Source of the DNA: an uncultured Pelagibacteraceae bacterium
GTDB lineage: Bacteria > Pseudomonadota > Alphaproteobacteria > Pelagibacterales > Pelagibacteraceae
Direction: 5' to 3'
DNA: 64,000 nucleotides
Assembly: GCA_902619925.1 (NCBI GenBank)
Contig: CACNFY010000005.1
Coordinates: 1 to 64,000 of the forward strand
In this document: piece by piece, positions 60,326 through 64,000 of the stretch
How positions within the stretch are numbered: position 1 is the stretch's first letter
Layout of the letters: each line of letters opens with the position of its first letter
The notes under the pieces: generated by a model
Database searches by the model: none
Told to the model about the DNA's origin: nothing
The model's input: only the letters and a program-made list of their open reading frames with translations
Position numbers and translations under genes: made by a program

Positions 60326-61585
60326 ATGGCTGACAAATTATCAAAAATAGAAAAAAGGACCGCATACGCATTAATTTTGCCAGCGATACTACTTGTATTT
60401 TCTATTATCCTTTTTCCGATTTTTGCAAATATTTGGATAAGTTTTAAGGAAGTTGAGTTAAAAGATATAAGAATACCTGAACCAAGAGCCAAAAAAATTA
60501 TAAAATCAATTCCAGAAGATCAGACAAAATTAAAAATTGTTTATAAATTAAGAAATAGTTCATTACTTGAGAATATAACTGATGTTAAATTAAAGGATAA
60601 ACTACCAGCAAATATAGAATTTGTTAATATCGATCCTAGATGCAACTTTAAATCTAGAACTCTATCCTGTTCGTTTGGTGAGTGGAAAGCTAAATATAGG
60701 GAAAATTTAGAGTTTATTATTTATAATGTTAACGGTAACTTAATTGATAAAAAATCTTTAAAATCAAAAAAACCAAAGTTATCTGGTAAAGCTGATAATA
60801 TACTACTTACAACCAACTTTACTTTAAACAATTTTAAAAAAGTTTTTTTCAAAAATGATTTTAAAGATTTATTGTTAACCACATTTTATTTTACATTTTT
60901 TGGCACATTAGGTGCAATCATTTTTGGTGTATTAGCTGCACAATTAGTCAATCAAAAATTCAGCGGTAGAACTTTTATGAGAAGTATTTTACTTTTTCCT
61001 TACGTAGGCCCTGTGGTAGCATTAGCTTATACGTGGACTTTATTGCTAGATCCAAACAGTGGAACTTTGAATGCACTTCTTATTAAATTCCAAATTTTAG
61101 ATCAACCAATAAATTTATTAGGTCAAAAATATTTAACATTTCAATTTTTAGGTATTGATTTAAAGTTAAGGTTGGCATTAACAACTGTAATATTCTTCGA
61201 GATATGGAGATATTTTCCATTAGCTTTCCTTTTTGTTCTTGCAAGATTACAAGCAATACCGAAAGATCTTTATGAGGCATCTGATGTAGATGGGGCAGGT
61301 CCACTTAATAAATTTTTTAATATTACCCTTCCTCAAATTACGGCGATTATATCAATATTGTTCATGATAAGATTTATTTGGAATTTTAATAAATTTGAAG
61401 ACATTTTCTTATTAACTGGTGGAGCTTCAGGAACGAGGACACTTCCAATAAATGTTTATGAGCAAGGTTTTGCAATTTCAAATATAGGAATGGGCTCAGC
61501 TGTTTCAATGGTTATAGTTTTGATCTTAATTATTTTTATGATTTTATATTTTAAATTAATAGGGAAAAGAGCAAATGAATTATAA
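60326..61585 (+). CDS. Sugar-type ABC transporter permease (MalF type) with periplasmic insertion
   Basis: TM helices and EAA loop YEASDVDGAGPLNKFFNITLPQI. Confidence 0.9.
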   Translation: MADKLSKIEKRTAYALILPAILLVFSIILFPIFANIWISFKEVELKDIRIPEPRAKKIIKSIPEDQTKLKIVYKLRNSSLLENITDVKLKDKLPANIEFVNIDPRCNFKSRTLSCSFGEWKAKYRENLEFIIYNVNGNLIDKKSLKSKKPKLSGKADNILLTTNFTLNNFKKVFFKNDFKDLLLTTFYFTFFGTLGAIIFGVLAAQLVNQKFSGRTFMRSILLFPYVGPVVALAYTWTLLLDPNSGTLNALLIKFQILDQPINLLGQKYLTFQFLGIDLKLRLALTTVIFFEIWRYFPLAFLFVLARLQAIPKDLYEASDVDGAGPLNKFFNITLPQITAIISILFMIRFIWNFNKFEDIFLLTGGASGTRTLPINVYEQGFAISNIGMGSAVSMVIVLILIIFMILYFKLIGKRANEL

Positions 61586-62768
61586 ATCAACTTTAATTTA
61601 TTTAATAATTTCTACATTATATCTTTTAACCTTAAAGCTTGTTTGGATAATTTTATCAGTATTACAAGGGTTAGAAATGACAAGTATCACCTTGGAGAAA
61701 AATTTAATTTTAGGGTTAAGTATATCTTTATTATCTATTCTATTTGGAAATAAAATTAATCTATTAATTAAAAATTTAGGCTTATCTTTAGTATTTACTT
61801 ATATTTTTTATGTAATTAATAATGTTACACCTCTTTGGTTTTATTTTGGAATATTTTTAATTTATTTTCTTTTTTTAAATAATATTCGTAACTATGACCT
61901 TAAATATCTAAATCAGCCTCATGTTATAGAAAAAGTAACTTTTAAATATATTACTTTATTTGGAATAGTTTTCTTTTCCCTAGTAATACTATTTCCTTTT
62001 TACATAATGTTAGTAACTAGCTTTAAAACTCAAGCTTCATTACTAATGAATCCTTTAGATTTTAGTTTAGATTTCACTAAAAGTTTTAAAGAATTTTTTA
62101 AATCGTATTTTGTTGTGTTTAAAACTTATAACTTTAGCAGATATATATTAACAAGCACTATAGTTTCCATCGGCACTGTAATAATTACACTTTTATTTGC
62201 TATACCAGCCGCGTATGCTGTGGCAAGATTAAATTTTTTTGGTAAAACTTTTCTTTCAACATCAATTTTAATTATATATATGTTTCCAGCTATTGTTCTT
62301 GTAATTCCGCTTTATACAATTTTTAGTCAATTAGGATTAAGAAATTCAATCAGCGGTTTGTTAATAGTATATACAGCAACAACACTTCCAGTGGCTATTT
62401 ATATGCTTCAAGGATACTTTAAAAGTATCCCTAAAGAAATTGAAGATGCAGCCTTAATAGATGGTCATAATTGGTTCGGCATCATCTTAAAAATAATCAT
62501 ACCGTTAAGTCTTCCTGCAATAGCCTCAGTTGCATTATATGTTTTTATGATTGCGTGGAATGAATTTCTTTTTTCATTGATGTTTTTAGATAATCCCAAA
62601 ACATTTACTTTATCTAGAGCTATTAATTATCTCTCAGGCGATGCCGAAACTCCTAGACAATTCTTAATGGCAGGCTCAGTGATTGTAACACTGCCTATAT
62701 TATTAATATTTATTTATTTTGAAAAATATCTTGTTGGTGGTTTAACTTCTGGAAGCATAAAAGGATAG
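61575..62768 (+). CDS. Sugar-type ABC transporter permease (MalG type) with N-terminal membrane extension
   Basis: EAA loop EDAALIDGHNWFGIILKIIIPLSLPAI. Confidence 0.9.
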   Translation: MNYKSTLIYLIISTLYLLTLKLVWIILSVLQGLEMTSITLEKNLILGLSISLLSILFGNKINLLIKNLGLSLVFTYIFYVINNVTPLWFYFGIFLIYFLFLNNIRNYDLKYLNQPHVIEKVTFKYITLFGIVFFSLVILFPFYIMLVTSFKTQASLLMNPLDFSLDFTKSFKEFFKSYFVVFKTYNFSRYILTSTIVSIGTVIITLLFAIPAAYAVARLNFFGKTFLSTSILIIYMFPAIVLVIPLYTIFSQLGLRNSISGLLIVYTATTLPVAIYMLQGYFKSIPKEIEDAALIDGHNWFGIILKIIIPLSLPAIASVALYVFMIAWNEFLFSLMFLDNPKTFTLSRAINYLSGDAETPRQFLMAGSVIVTLPILLIFIYFEKYLVGGLTSGSIKG

Positions 62769-62774
62769 AAGATT

Positions 62775-63551
62775 TTAAATCAATTCTAATTCAATAGGAG
62801 TGTGGTCAGATGGTTTCTCTTTGCCACGTGGATATTTATTTATCTTAATATCTTTTACATTTTTTATTAGAGAATTTGACACTAGAAAATGATCAATTCT
62901 CATACCGTTATTTTTTTGCCACGCACCTCTCATATAATCCCAAAATGTATAACCCTCTGTATCTGGATAAAGATATCTATAAGCATCATTAAAGCCTAAG
63001 TTTAAAATTTCTCTAAATTTTTTTCTAATTTCTAATCTATATAGTGCATCATTTTCAAAACTTTTATAGTTGTAAACATCTTCTGCTGCAGGAATAACAT
63101 TAAAATCTCCACCAATAATAATATTCTGATTTTTTCTTAAACTTAGTTTAAGTAATTTAATAAAACTATCTAACCAATTCTTTTTATATGTATATTTATC
63201 AGTATCAACAGGATTACCGTTAGGTATATAAACATTAATTAAATGGATAATTTTTTTTTTGTAATTTAGTTCAGAGGAGATAATTCTTGATTGTTTATTT
63301 CTGTCTTTAATAATGTCATTCGTAATATTCTTAACTTTTTCTTTTGATAAAATTGCAACCCCATTATAACTTTTCTGTCCAAAAACATAACTTTCATAAC
63401 CTAAAGATTTTATTTCATCATATGGATAAGTTTTGTCTTCTGTTTTGATTTCTTGAATTAGCACAATATCAGGGGAAAATTTTTTAAGATATTCTTTTAT
63501 GTTTTCTAATCTTGCTCTTACAGAATTTACATTCCACGAGCTGATGATCAT
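62775..63551 (-). CDS. xthA: Exodeoxyribonuclease III family AP endonuclease
   Basis: SWNVNSVRARLENI, LIQEIKTED, GGDFNV, MRIDHFLVS; start trimmed to MIISSWNVNSV. Confidence 0.93.
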   Translation of the reverse strand: MIISSWNVNSVRARLENIKEYLKKFSPDIVLIQEIKTEDKTYPYDEIKSLGYESYVFGQKSYNGVAILSKEKVKNITNDIIKDRNKQSRIISSELNYKKKIIHLINVYIPNGNPVDTDKYTYKKNWLDSFIKLLKLSLRKNQNIIIGGDFNVIPAAEDVYNYKSFENDALYRLEIRKKFREILNLGFNDAYRYLYPDTEGYTFWDYMRGAWQKNNGMRIDHFLVSNSLIKNVKDIKINKYPRGKEKPSDHTPIELELI

Positions 63552-63868
63552 TAAAGAGAAAAAGATACCCCACAACCACATGACGATTTGGTTTGTGGAT
63601 TATTAATTTTAAAGGACTCACCAATAAGCTCCTCAACATAGTCAATTTCTGACCCTTTTAGCATATCGGCAGATTGTTGATCAATTAGTATGTTATTAAC
63701 AATTAAATCATCATTATTCGGCTTAAGATCGTATGAAAAATCATACTGAAATCCTGAGCATCCACCGCCTTTTATGGCGATTCTGAAAAAAGAGCCTTTG
63801 TCCTTTTTTGATAGTAAAAAGTTGATTTGTTTTATTGCTTTATCAGTAAATTTAATTTCTTTAATCAT
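63551..63868 (-). CDS. erpA: A-type iron-sulfur carrier protein (ErpA/IscA)
   Basis: GGGCSGFQYDF and SCGCGVSF cysteines. Confidence 0.9.
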   Translation of the reverse strand: MIKEIKFTDKAIKQINFLLSKKDKGSFFRIAIKGGGCSGFQYDFSYDLKPNNDDLIVNNILIDQQSADMLKGSEIDYVEELIGESFKINNPQTKSSCGCGVSFSL

Positions 63869-63918
63869 TATTTAACACTGTTATTACTAATATAGTTAAT
63901 TATTTAAACTTTTAAAGT

Positions 63919-64000
63919 ATGAAAAAATACTCAAAACTTGGTCTATTTAAAAGCAAAGGCAGGTTGTTTAAAGAACCTAAAAATAGATTTAGATCAGATT
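63919..64000 (+). CDS. dGTP triphosphohydrolase-like protein, N-terminus (truncated by window edge)
   Basis: MKKYSKLGLFKSKGRLFKEPKNRFRSD; resembles Dgt N-termini, divergent from erpA/xthA. Confidence 0.65.
   Translation, partial: MKKYSKLGLFKSKGRLFKEPKNRFRSD

Noticed and set aside
1-64000. CRISPR arrays, transposases, prophage or toxin-antitoxin modules
   Set aside because: No regularly spaced repeats, no integrase or transposase ORFs and no recognisable toxin-antitoxin pair were seen; the three tRNAs show no adjacent integrase.

Overview
The window is AT-rich, densely coded alphaproteobacterial chromosome. Gene content and compaction fit a SAR11/Pelagibacterales-like genome; this is an inference and no database was searched. 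From left to right it holds: lipid A genes (skp end, fabZ, lpxD, lpxA, lpxI, lpxB); gltX; lexA with an SOS box; trpEGDC; a PpiD/SurA-N-like protein; tpiA-secG-pyrG-kdsA-eno-ftsB-lipA-coq10/ratA; cinA, pgpA, ispDF; ntrYX-trkAH; three tRNAs (Arg-TCT, Asn-GTT, Cys-GCA); an amino-acid ABC transporter (aap/yhd type); valS, ilvD, a manC-like gene; a large phosphate island (DAG kinase, plcP-like phosphoesterase, agt-like glycosyltransferase, phoR, an exported orphan, pstS-C-A-B, phoU, phoB, sixA, ppk, ppx); a small arsC/aquaporin/NUDIX cluster; zur-znuBC/znuA with a doubled Zur box; a sugar-type ABC transporter with unusual permeases; xthA, erpA and the start of a dgt-like gene. Main points for follow-up: (1) pstC is split in two by a -1 shift exactly at a canonical T_TTT_TTA slippery heptamer (sequencing error, mutation or recoding); (2) a predicted PhoB-controlled phospholipid remodelling module next to the pst locus, with 11-bp-phased TTTAAC/TGTAAC repeats; (3) an uncharacterised exported protein in the Pho island; (4) hairpins placed between the binding-protein gene and the permease genes in three separate ABC operons; (5) two identical 15-bp Zur palindromes; (6) a sugar permease with a DUF11-like periplasmic insertion.
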